33,042 nucleotides of DNA from Caulobacteraceae bacterium UBA5005 (GTDB lineage: Bacteria; Pseudomonadota; Alphaproteobacteria; Caulobacterales; Caulobacteraceae): assembly GCA_002398405.1 (NCBI GenBank), contig DGYN01000038.1, positions 1 to 33,042 on the forward strand. Reading direction: 5' to 3'. Made by a program: the position numbers and the translations under genes. Positions within the stretch are counted from its first letter, which is position 1. Each line of letters starts with the position of its first letter. The notes below the pieces were generated by a model. It saw only the letters and a program-made list of their open reading frames with translations. It had not been told where the DNA came from and did not search any database. Shown here one piece after another: positions 1 to 6,640 of this stretch.

Positions 1-364
1 TGGCGCGATAGACGCGGCGGGGCGCGGTGAACTCAGGAGCCAGCTTGTCGCCGGTGGCGCCGCCGTTATCCTCGGGCCGGACCTGGCGCGGGTGTTCGAC
101 GATTTCCACATCGCCGCGGAAGACGACCCAGGGCTCACGGGTCTTTTCCAGGCCCTTGTCGATATCGATGGTGGCGGCGGGGTCGGTGTAAGGGCCCGAC
201 GGGTCATAGACGGTCACCGGCGGCTCATTGGCGCTCGGATGCACGGCGATCTCGCGGAAGGGAACGCGCAGGCCGGGATAGAGCACGCCCTCCTGATAGA
301 CCTTGCGTGAACCGGGGCGCTCGCCGGTGGGGATTTCGGACGCGACGGGGGCATGGACGTTCAT
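1..364 (-). CDS. thiC: Phosphomethylpyrimidine synthase ThiC, N-terminal part (cut by window edge)
   Basis: ThiC is the radical-SAM enzyme that turns aminoimidazole ribotide into the pyrimidine (HMP phosphate) half of thiamine in the cytoplasm. Only about 121 N-terminal residues are present; the gene runs off the left edge. The translated minus strand begins MNVHAPVASEIPTGERPGSR and contains the family blocks GSRKVY, RVPFREI, VYDPSGPYTDP, IDIDKGLEKTRE and RGDVE, which are typical of the ThiC N-terminal domain. The radical-SAM cysteine cluster lies beyond the edge. The ATG at 364 is preceded by AGGAG at 8 nt spacing, just after a TPP riboswitch, so thiamine pyrophosphate probably controls translation start. 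Identification is strong because motif and riboswitch agree. Confidence 0.95.
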   Translation of the reverse strand, partial: MNVHAPVASEIPTGERPGSRKVYQEGVLYPGLRVPFREIAVHPSANEPPVTVYDPSGPYTDPAATIDIDKGLEKTREPWVVFRGDVEIVEHPRQVRPEDNGGATGDKLAPEFTAPRRVYRA

Positions 365-367
365 CGT

Positions 368-463
368 TGGGGCTCCTCTCCCTACGCCGGTATCAGCCGG
401 ATCAGGTTCGCGGGTCTGGGCGACGATAAGCCCACTCTCAGCCGCTGCGGCGGCTCCCCGGAG
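368..463 (-). promoter_or_regulatory. TPP riboswitch (THI element)
   Basis: Read on the minus strand, this leader carries the conserved TPP aptamer blocks in order: GGGGAGCC, GGCTGAGAGTGGG, ACCC, GAACCTGATCCGG, then ATACCGGCGTAGGGA. It ends a few bases before the thiC Shine-Dalgarno sequence (AGGAG) and start codon. That arrangement fits ligand-dependent masking of the ribosome site, the usual mode for thiC in proteobacteria. The optional P3 extension is short. An Rfam RF00059 search should confirm it. Confidence 0.95.
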
Positions 464-493
464 AACGGGCGGACGCTACGCCCCTATCATCCC

Positions 494-605
494 TGTGTCA
501 TCCCGGAAGACGCGTCGCGGCTATCAAGGACCCAGGCGACCTGGCCGACGGCGCTCCGGACCCCTGGGTCCCGGATCGCCCCTGCGGGCCGTCCGGGATG
601 ACACA
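494..605. repeat. Nested palindromic intergenic repeat, 112 bp
   Basis: The two ends are a perfect 14-bp inverted repeat (TGTGTCATCCCGGA at 494-507, TCCGGGATGACACA at 592-605). Inside it lies a second 9-bp inverted repeat (GGACCCAGG at 528-536, CCTGGGTCC at 563-571). The whole unit can fold into a long hairpin. It sits between the 3' end of the ABM-domain gene and the thiC riboswitch. The GTCATCCCGGA/TCCGGGATGAC ends resemble dispersed palindromic elements common in alphaproteobacterial genomes. No second copy was seen in this window. Confidence 0.8.
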
Positions 606-616
606 AATGATTTGGG

Positions 617-937
617 TCATTCGGCGATAAACCCGTAGGCCCGCTCCACCTTGGCGATGCGCAGGGCGAAGGCGGCGTACCATTTTTCGCGGCCATAGCG
701 CTGGGCGAGCTGGTGGTCGGCCTGGGCCTTCCAGGCGGCGATGGAGGCCTCGTCGGTCCAATAGCTGACGGTGATGCCGACGGCCTCGCGGGCGTGCTCG
801 ATGCCAAGGTAGCCGGGCTGATCGAGGGCGATGGACTCGAGGAGGGCGGCCATGTCTCCATAGCCCTCGTCCACCTCCGTGCGTGTCGAGGTGAAGATGA
901 CGGCGTAGTAGGGCGGCTGGGGTGTCCTGGCGATCAT
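617..937 (-). CDS. Antibiotic biosynthesis monooxygenase (ABM) domain protein
   Basis: A 106-residue protein made of a single ABM-type ferredoxin-like fold: PPYYAVIFTS strand, helix with MAALLESIALDQPGYLGIEHA, then ITVSYWTDEASIAAWK, and a terminal WYAAFALRIAKVERAY. The pattern of a conserved W in SYW followed by a helix ending in AW is typical of the small ABM/DUF4188-like proteins found across proteobacteria. Known members include quinone monooxygenases and haem degraders, but most are uncharacterised and the substrate here cannot be deduced. The start MIARTPQPP at 937 was preferred because upstream residues are low-complexity and not family-like. It is divergent from the diiron enzyme gene, with about 150 bp between starts. 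Confidence 0.8.
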   Translation of the reverse strand: MIARTPQPPYYAVIFTSTRTEVDEGYGDMAALLESIALDQPGYLGIEHAREAVGITVSYWTDEASIAAWKAQADHQLAQRYGREKWYAAFALRIAKVERAYGFIAE

Positions 938-1089
938 GGGCTGATTTTGACCCGAGGCTGGGCGGTGCACAATGCCGCCCTCCCCTCCATTTCGGCCTTG
1001 TCGGGTCTCCGACGGAGCAACTGCCAAGCTTGTCTGGGCTTTTAACCCTGCGAGGGGAGCAACCCCAGGCCAGTAGAGAGTAGACCCTA

Positions 1090-1995
1090 GTGCACGCCTT
1101 GCTTTCGGAAGACGACCGCCGCGTTCTAGCCACCGCGCAGCCCCTGGACCCCAGGGCCCTGCATCGCGACCTCGCCCGCTGGAACCACCGGCGGCTGCAA
1201 CCCGCCCTGCCCCACGAAAGCTGGGAGCGGGACCTTTCCGAAGAACACGACATGCGCCGCCTGGAAGGGCGGTGGGTCGAGGGCCTGCGGGAGACCGTGA
1301 TCGATCGGGCGCTCGCCGCGCCCCATGATCCGGACGCCTTTGTCGCCTGGTTCGAAGCGCTGAAAGAGAACGGCGCGGGCCAGAACGATCCGCTGTTTCC
1401 GTGGCTGGCCGAAGAGGCGAGCCTGGAGGAGATGCGCTGGTTCCTGACCCAGGAAGCGGCCGGGGAGGCGGGGTTCGATGACCTGGTGGCGCTGACCCAG
1501 GTGAAGCTGCCGGCGCGGGCCAAGCTGGAACTGGCGCGCAATTACTGGGATGAGATGGGCCAGGGCAGAATGGCCGGTATGCACGGCCTGTTGCTGCAGG
1601 CGAGCGCCGAAGGCCTGGATCTGGAGCCTTCGATCGAGGACACCCTCTGGCAGTCCCTGGCCCTGGCCAATACCATGACGGCGCTGGCGACGACGCGGCG
1701 CTATGCTTATCACTCGGTCGGAGCCCTGGGCGTGGTTGAGCTCACAGCCCCCACCCGCGTGGGCCACGTGGCGCAGGGATTGAAGCGGCTGGGCTGCGAG
1801 CCGAGGGTCCGGAAATATTTCCACCTGCACGCCGTGCTCGACCTGAAGCACTCCGCGGACTGGAACGAGGAGGCGTTGAAGCCCCTGATCAGTGAGCGCC
1901 CCGAATGCGCCCAGGCCATCGCCGAGGGGGCGCTGATGCGCCTGGAATGCGGCCGGCGGTGTTTTGAGATCTACAAGCGCAAGCTCTGGAACTAG
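1090..1995 (+). CDS. Haem-oxygenase-like diiron protein (iron-containing redox enzyme family)
   Basis: A 301-residue, mostly helical, soluble protein. It has the signature NYWDEMGQG followed by H165, as in the Haem_oxygenas_2 / iron-containing redox enzyme family, and a C-terminal helix with H247-x3-D251-x2-H254. That spacing matches the His-Asp-His metal ligands described for CADD-type haem-oxygenase-like diiron oxidases (HDOs). E217 and E122 or E155 are candidate further ligands. HDO members do very different oxidations (decarboxylation, N-oxygenation, pABA formation), so the reaction is unknown. The start is a GTG at 1090: an in-frame stop at 1081 rules out a longer form and the next ATG would remove about 50 residues. 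Its stop overlaps that of the convergent peptidase gene by 2 bp. Confidence 0.75.
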   Translation: MHALLSEDDRRVLATAQPLDPRALHRDLARWNHRRLQPALPHESWERDLSEEHDMRRLEGRWVEGLRETVIDRALAAPHDPDAFVAWFEALKENGAGQNDPLFPWLAEEASLEEMRWFLTQEAAGEAGFDDLVALTQVKLPARAKLELARNYWDEMGQGRMAGMHGLLLQASAEGLDLEPSIEDTLWQSLALANTMTALATTRRYAYHSVGALGVVELTAPTRVGHVAQGLKRLGCEPRVRKYFHLHAVLDLKHSADWNEEALKPLISERPECAQAIAEGALMRLECGRRCFEIYKRKLWN

Positions 1996-2816
1996 AGTCC
2001 CGTATCGCAGGCGGCGGGGTCGCCGGTGGCAAAGCCCTTCTCGAACCATTCGCGGCGTTGCGCGGCTGAGCCGTGGGTGAAGGTTTCGGGGACGACCCTG
2101 CCCTGCCCGGCCTGCTGCAGGCGGTCATCGCCGATAGCCTCGGCGGCGGTGAGGGCTTCGGCCAGGTCGCCGGCCTCGAGCAGGCCCTGCCTCTGAGCAT
2201 GATGGCCCCAGACGCCGGCGTAGCAGTCGGCCTGCAGTTCAACGCGGACCGAGATGGCGTTGGCCTGAGCCCGGCCGGCGCGGCCCTGGGCGCGCCTGGC
2301 CTGGTCGCTGACGCCGGTCAGTTTCTGGACGTGGTGGCCGATCTCGTGGGCGATGACATAGGCCTGGGCGAAGTCGCCGCCGACGCCGAAACGCTGCGCC
2401 AGATCGCGGTAGAAGGAAAGGTCGATGTAGAGCTTCTGGTCAGGGGGGCAGTAGAACGGACCCATGGCCGACTGGCCCTGCCCGCAGGCGCCGGCGTCGG
2501 TGAAGCCGTCATAGAGGACCAGGACCGGCGCCCGGTAACCGGGGGCGAGTTCGCCCCAGACGTCCTCGGTCGAGGCCAGCACCTGGCGGGAGAAGGTGGC
2601 GAGGTCATCGTCCGACCGGGGGCCGGCCGGTTGCCGCAGGCCGCCGCTCTGCTGGGGCCCGGCGACCTGGGCCAGTTCGTTGGGGTCGACCCCGAAGAAA
2701 AGCGCGACCAGCAGGATGACCAGGCCAACCCCGCCACCGCCGACCACTAGGCCGCCGCCGCCCATGCCGCGGCGATCCTCGACATTGCCGCTGATGCGGT
2801 ACCCCCCGAGACGCAT
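1992..2816 (-). CDS. KPN_02809 (YpfJ) family neutral zinc metallopeptidase
   Basis: A 274-residue membrane-anchored protease-like protein. The N-terminus (MRLGGYRISGNVEDRRG, then a Gly-rich run) is typical of the family, and one transmembrane segment lies at about residues 27-43. The zinc site HEIGHH is at 157-162, and ELQADC at 193-198 supplies the likely third ligand. C111 and C123 probably form a disulfide in the periplasmic domain. The ending THGSAAQRREWF is also conserved. The physiological substrate is unknown in this family. The ATG directly follows the stop codon of the upstream coiled-coil gene (TAGATG), so the two are probably co-transcribed and translationally coupled. Confidence 0.93.
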   Translation of the reverse strand: MRLGGYRISGNVEDRRGMGGGGLVVGGGGVGLVILLVALFFGVDPNELAQVAGPQQSGGLRQPAGPRSDDDLATFSRQVLASTEDVWGELAPGYRAPVLVLYDGFTDAGACGQGQSAMGPFYCPPDQKLYIDLSFYRDLAQRFGVGGDFAQAYVIAHEIGHHVQKLTGVSDQARRAQGRAGRAQANAISVRVELQADCYAGVWGHHAQRQGLLEAGDLAEALTAAEAIGDDRLQQAGQGRVVPETFTHGSAAQRREWFEKGFATGDPAACDTGL

Positions 2817-3203
2817 CTAGCGGTTCTGCTGCTGCGCAAGCATCCGCAGACGCTCCTCGCTGGCGGCGAGGGAGGCCTGGCGGCGGCGCTCAGCCTCCGC
2901 CAGCTGGGCGGGCGTCGCCGGGGCGGCCGGCAGGACGAGGGGCGGGGTATCGGTGGGGATGGCCGCGCGCTGGGCTTCCAGAGTGCGGAGGTTTTCGGTG
3001 GTGCGTATCCGGTGGTCGAGATTGTCGACCTGCTGCTGCACCTGTTCGATGCGCTGGTTCTGTTCGAAGACCTGCAGGTTGCGCTGGCTGTTCAGCATCC
3101 GCTGCTGGGCCTCAAGCGCGCGCTGCTGGGCGGCGAGGTCCTGAGCGTGGGCGCCGGCCGGCAGGGTAAGGGCCACGGCCGCGGCGAGGATCAAGAAACG
3201 CAT
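2817..3203 (-). CDS. Secreted coiled-coil protein of unknown function
   Basis: A 128-residue protein starting MRFLILAAAVALTLPAGAHA, a clear Sec signal peptide cleaved near AHA-QD. The mature part is Gln/Arg/Glu-rich with heptad-like pattern (about residues 25-75), a Pro/Ala linker (about 80-100) and a second charged helix at the C-terminus ending LAQQQNR. No enzyme motif is visible. The ATG at 3203 was chosen over an upstream GTG because AAGGAG sits 7 nt before it and it puts the signal peptide at the N-terminus. The stop abuts the start of the metallopeptidase gene, suggesting a joint envelope role. A small inverted repeat (CCCCTT/AAGGGG, 3218-3240) lies just upstream of the ribosome site. 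Confidence 0.7.
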   Translation of the reverse strand: MRFLILAAAVALTLPAGAHAQDLAAQQRALEAQQRMLNSQRNLQVFEQNQRIEQVQQQVDNLDHRIRTTENLRTLEAQRAAIPTDTPPLVLPAAPATPAQLAEAERRRQASLAASEERLRMLAQQQNR

Positions 3204-3285
3204 GACAAACTCCTTCACCCCTTAGAATGGGGCCAAGGGGCCTCGCGTTCCAGAACCCTCGAAGACAATTCCGCGCGATGGCCGT

Positions 3286-3849
3286 TTAGGCGGCGGGGCG
3301 TTTGACCGTGTAACGCAGCAGTTCCTTCTGGACCGGGGTCCACTCCGGCGCGATCTGCTGGGCCTTGCGGAAGTCGGCATAGGCGCCGCGGAAATCGTCG
3401 ATCTGTTCGCGGGCCAGAGCGCGGTTGAAATAGGCCTTCTCAAGCTCGTCCGGATTGAGCGCGATGCCACGGTCGAACTCGGCGATGGCCTCGTTCCACA
3501 TGCGCTGTTTGATGAGCACCACGCCGCGGTTGATGTAGATTTCGCCCAGCAGAGGCATCAGGCGCTCCGCCGTGGCCAGATCGGCGGTCGCATCCTTGTA
3601 GGACTGGCGGCGCAGGTGAATGACGCCGCGGTTGACGAAGGTCTTGGCGGCGTCGTCCCGGCTGATCCCGCCCTCATCCAGAGCGAGGTCGCAGAGGCGC
3701 AGCGCCTCGCGGTCGAATTGGCCGGCGCGCGCCAGTTTGGAGCATTGGGACGCAAGGCCGGTGCCGAACACCTTGGTCTGGGCGCTGACGACGGGGGCCG
3801 CGACACCCAGGGCGGCGATCGCCGCCAGGGCTATTGGGAATAGACGCAT
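3286..3849 (-). CDS. Periplasmic TPR-repeat protein
   Basis: A 187-residue protein with a Sec signal peptide (MRLFPIALAAIAALGVAAPV, predicted cut after VSA) and about three tetratricopeptide repeats between residues 60 and 165. These show the alternating hydrophobic pattern and terms such as INRGVVLIKQRMWNEAIAEF and AYFNRALAREQIDDFRGAYA. It is likely a protein-protein interaction scaffold in the periplasm; the partner is unknown. The ATG at 3849 was preferred over one 6 codons upstream because GGGAG lies about 7 nt before it and it starts the signal peptide. It has its own probable promoter upstream and ends 82 bp before the coiled-coil gene. Confidence 0.82.
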   Translation of the reverse strand: MRLFPIALAAIAALGVAAPVVSAQTKVFGTGLASQCSKLARAGQFDREALRLCDLALDEGGISRDDAAKTFVNRGVIHLRRQSYKDATADLATAERLMPLLGEIYINRGVVLIKQRMWNEAIAEFDRGIALNPDELEKAYFNRALAREQIDDFRGAYADFRKAQQIAPEWTPVQKELLRYTVKRPAA

Positions 3850-3882
3850 GACTGCACTCCCATTCATTTGGCTGATGGGGGC

Positions 3883-3910
3883 ATTTTATCCCAAAATTCG
3901 CATGATACAA
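3883..3910 (-). promoter_or_regulatory. Probable sigma-70-type promoter of the TPR gene
   Basis: On the minus strand TTGTAT (3910-3905) is followed after 16 bp by TAAAAT (3888-3883), in an AT-rich patch that stands out from the surrounding GC-rich DNA. It lies about 35 bp ahead of the TPR gene start, directly downstream of the previous gene's terminator. Sequence match only. Confidence 0.4.
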
Positions 3911-3937
3911 CAAAAGACCGCCCCGGGGCCGGGGCGG
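3911..3937 (-). terminator. Rho-independent terminator after the glycine-zipper gene
   Basis: A perfect 7-bp GC stem (CCGCCCC at 3918-3924, GGGGCGG at 3931-3937) with a 6-nt loop is followed on the minus strand by CTTTTG. It sits about 30 bp after the stop codon of the glycine-zipper protein gene and before the TPR gene promoter, so it separates the two units. Confidence 0.75.
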
Positions 3938-3965
3938 CCTTTCGCTCGCTCAGCCTTTGCGCGGC

Positions 3966-4700
3966 CTAGCTTGTGATGCGGTAGCGGTTGTTGCGGTCAG
4001 GGCAGACCCGCACATAGCGGTATTCGACCCGGCCGTAGCCGTCATAGGGGGCCGGGGCCAGGCGGCAACGCTGACGGGAATAGTAGTTGGCGTCGTAGCG
4101 GCCGTTCCTGGACCGGGCGTTCTCCTGGTACGGAATGGTCTGGTTGTAGGTGTAGTAGTAGCCGCGGGCGTCGCAGTTGGCCGCGTAGCGTTCGGCTTCC
4201 CTGGGGCTGGCGACGATCTGATTGCCGATCGTGCCGCCGACGATTGCGCCCAGAATGGCGCCCTCGGTTTCCGAGGAATCGCCGGCCGCCGCGGCGCCGA
4301 GCGCGCCGCCGATCAGGGCGCCGAGCACGGTGCCGCCGGTGCGGTCGTTGCTGCGGTTCGCGACCCGCCGCTCGCAGGCGGTGTTGCGGTAGCGGTCATA
4401 GGGGTCATAGGCGGGGCCGGTGACGACGCGGTCGTCGCGATAGACCGGCGCGGTGTCGCGGAAGCCGCCGTAGTAGCGCTCGAAGGCGCCGGCGCCGTAG
4501 CGGCGGTCGTATTCGGCGCGGTCGCGCTCAAAGCGGGCGCGGTTGGCTTCGTACTCGGCCATCTGGCGGTCGTACTCGCGGCGGTCCTGGACATAGTTTT
4601 CGTTGCGCTGGTTATAGGTCTGGGATTGGGCCAGCGCGGGGGTGACGGCGGCCGAGGCCATTAAGGCCGTGGCGATCGCCGCGGGGATCAGGCGTTTCAT
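3966..4700 (-). CDS. Secreted glycine-zipper 2TM domain protein
   Basis: A 244-residue protein with a Sec signal peptide (MKRLIPAAIATALMASAAVT, cut near ALA-QS). Next comes a highly charged Tyr/Arg/Glu-rich helix (about 28-70) and a glycine-zipper segment at about 122-162 (TVLGALIGGALGAAAAG and AILGAIVGGTIGN), the Rick_17kDa_Anti-type element of outer-membrane-associated proteins. The C-terminal Tyr/Arg-rich region has four cysteines (C109, C176, C212, C233) that may form disulfides. Such proteins associate with the cell envelope; the exact role is unknown. The ATG at 4700 has GGAG at 9 nt and begins the signal peptide, although the frame stays open about 490 bp further upstream. A terminator follows. 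Confidence 0.87.
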   Translation of the reverse strand: MKRLIPAAIATALMASAAVTPALAQSQTYNQRNENYVQDRREYDRQMAEYEANRARFERDRAEYDRRYGAGAFERYYGGFRDTAPVYRDDRVVTGPAYDPYDRYRNTACERRVANRSNDRTGGTVLGALIGGALGAAAAGDSSETEGAILGAIVGGTIGNQIVASPREAERYAANCDARGYYYTYNQTIPYQENARSRNGRYDANYYSRQRCRLAPAPYDGYGRVEYRYVRVCPDRNNRYRITS

Positions 4701-4824
4701 CTTGTGAACTCCGGTGGGGTCCGCGTCCGCCTCTCCCGTTAGAAAGGGCGCGGTTGTCTGACGGTGAAACGCCTCGAAACCCCGCAGGTTGCAAAGCGGG
4801 GCCTTAGCCGCCGAAATAGGCGCG

Positions 4825-5607
4825 ATGACAGATTCGGCAGCCCCCGACCTCGACGAGGAAGCCCGCGCGCTTTTGGCGGAGACGTCGCGCCCCCGGCGCC
4901 GCGTGCGGCCAAGGGTGAGCCGCGCCCTGGCGGAGGCGGAGGACCGCATGCTGGCCACGCCGTTTGGCGAGGTCGCGGCCTGGAAGCTGGGGACCGGGCC
5001 CGCTGTGCTGATGGTCCATGGCTGGGAGGACGACAATTCCCTGTGGGGTCCCGCCATCGACCTGTTCGCCGCCTGGGGCCGGGCGGTGGTGGCGATAGAC
5101 CTGCCGGGGCACGGGTTCTCGCCCGCCGAGGACGCATCGATCGACAGCGTGGCGGCGGCGGTGACGGCGGCCGCTACAGAGCTTGGCCCCATGGTCGCGG
5201 CGATCGGCCATTCCTACGGCTGCGCGGCGCTGATCCGCGCCCTTGGCCAAGGGCTCGAGATTGCGCGGGTGGTGATGATCGCCAGCCCTGTACCGCGCAC
5301 CCAGCCCCGCCGGCCTTTGCAGATCGACGGCGCCGATCCGGCGGTCCTTAGCCGGGCCGACGAAATGCGCGAGGCCCACGGCCGCCGCCAGACCGAAGCG
5401 GTGGAGGCGGCCCTGCGGGGCATGACGGCGGAAATCCTCGCCATCCACTCCCTCGACGACGAGCAGTGCGCGCTGGCCAACTCCCAGCGCATGGTCGAGC
5501 TCGCACCCAAGGCCGGCCTGATGTTCGTCGACGGCCTGGGCCACCGCTTCATCGCCCAGGACCCCGATGTCCTGCAGCGCATCGTCGAGTTCGTGGAGGG
5601 GGTTTAG
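4825..5607 (+). CDS. Alpha/beta-hydrolase fold protein
   Basis: A 260-residue cytoplasmic hydrolase. The fold markers are all present: oxyanion-side HGWEDDNSLW (65-74), DLPGHGFSP (92-100), nucleophile elbow GHSYG with S130, acid D211 or D212 in HSLDDE, and H240 in GLGHRF. The first 40 residues are charged and without homology that I recognise. The substrate is unknown; family members are esterases, lipases and related enzymes. The ATG at 4825 was preferred over a TTG at 4789. Its stop overlaps the stop of the convergent membrane-protein gene (5604-5607). The start is 124 bp from the divergent glycine-zipper gene start. Confidence 0.88.
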   Translation: MTDSAAPDLDEEARALLAETSRPRRRVRPRVSRALAEAEDRMLATPFGEVAAWKLGTGPAVLMVHGWEDDNSLWGPAIDLFAAWGRAVVAIDLPGHGFSPAEDASIDSVAAAVTAAATELGPMVAAIGHSYGCAALIRALGQGLEIARVVMIASPVPRTQPRRPLQIDGADPAVLSRADEMREAHGRRQTEAVEAALRGMTAEILAIHSLDDEQCALANSQRMVELAPKAGLMFVDGLGHRFIAQDPDVLQRIVEFVEGV

Positions 5608-6593
5608 TCCTCGTCCCAATCCTCGTCGTCGTCATCGTCGACCGCGGCGGCGGCGTCGGTCTTGGTGGTCACGGGCGCCTCCCCGGTGATCTGCAGATAG
5701 GCGCTGGCGGCCGTGCCCAGACCAAAGACAACCATCACCACCCATAGCGCGGCCATGGCTCCGGCCGAGATCAGGCGCGCGGGGGTGAGGTTATCCGCGA
5801 CGGTAAAGGCGGGCGTGGTCAGGAAGTTGGTCATCCCCCGGATGTCTTCCGGTCCCGCGAAGGTCAGCCCCTCCATATTCAAGCCGACGGCGACCGTCGC
5901 GCCGCCGAAGATGGCGACAAACGGCAGGAGACCGATCAGCATCAGGAATATGCTCGCCAGCAGAGGCCAGAAGCGGCCCTTGGTCAGCTTCCAGGATTCG
6001 AAAATGCGGATCGCCTTCTGATGGGCCGTCTGCGGCTGGGCGAGCAGGAATTTGACCTGGAAGAACAGGAAGGCGGAAATCGCCAGCACCGCGGTCAACA
6101 GGGCCACGATACCGGCGACCGGACCGCCTCCGCCCGACAGGCCGACGATGGCGGTGACGATAAGCCCAAGGACGGCCACGACCAGGGCCGCGACGCCAGT
6201 GATGATGGCCACCACGATCATGGTCACGGCGAACTTCAGTTCCTGCGGGCCGATACTGATGTGGGCGATGATGCCCTTATCCACCGGACGCAGGATGCCG
6301 CGCAGCACCGCCGACAGCAGGACCGCGGTCACCACAAGGCTGATTGGCGTCGATACCGCGGTATAGACGTTGGTCTCCGCCATGACGGCCATCATCGAAC
6401 TCATGTCGACCTGGCCGCTGCCCTGCATCTCGGTCATGGCCCTGAAGGCCTCGCCCGCCATGGCGGCGGCCATTACGCCCCGCCCGACGAGCCAGGCGTA
6501 GAACACGGCCCACCACACCAGGGCCGGGAGAAACAGCCGGCCCAGCAGGCCGTAGCCCGCGAACGCCGCCTTGGGGACTGAAAAGCCCGTCAT
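5604..6593 (-). CDS. Polytopic membrane protein with an acidic C-terminal tail
   Basis: A 329-residue integral membrane protein with roughly six or seven hydrophobic segments (about 15-40, 80-100, 118-140, 140-160, 165-185, 230-255, 280-305). The C-terminus is unusual: after ITGEAPVTTKTDAAAA it ends in a run of Asp/Glu with one Trp (DDDDDEDWDED). I recognise no named family; it resembles hypothetical multi-pass proteins of Caulobacterales. GGGAG lies 8 nt before the ATG. It follows the MacB-like gene by 47 bp on the same strand, so it is probably the last gene of the export operon and may be an accessory membrane component. Confidence 0.75.
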   Translation of the reverse strand: MTGFSVPKAAFAGYGLLGRLFLPALVWWAVFYAWLVGRGVMAAAMAGEAFRAMTEMQGSGQVDMSSMMAVMAETNVYTAVSTPISLVVTAVLLSAVLRGILRPVDKGIIAHISIGPQELKFAVTMIVVAIITGVAALVVAVLGLIVTAIVGLSGGGGPVAGIVALLTAVLAISAFLFFQVKFLLAQPQTAHQKAIRIFESWKLTKGRFWPLLASIFLMLIGLLPFVAIFGGATVAVGLNMEGLTFAGPEDIRGMTNFLTTPAFTVADNLTPARLISAGAMAALWVVMVVFGLGTAASAYLQITGEAPVTTKTDAAAAVDDDDDEDWDED

Positions 6594-6640
6594 GGTCTTG
6601 CTCCCTCGTTTTCCTTAAGCCGCGCGGACGGCCTTGATCC

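Noticed and set aside
498..1541. 347-codon minus-strand frame spanning the ABM gene and diiron enzyme
   Set aside because: It crosses two supported genes and the palindromic repeat; Ser/Arg-rich translation typical of shadow frames.
3218..3240. Inverted repeat CCCCTT/AAGGGG before the coiled-coil protein gene
   Set aside because: The stem is short with an 11-nt loop; it might affect ribosome access but is too weak to call a regulatory element.
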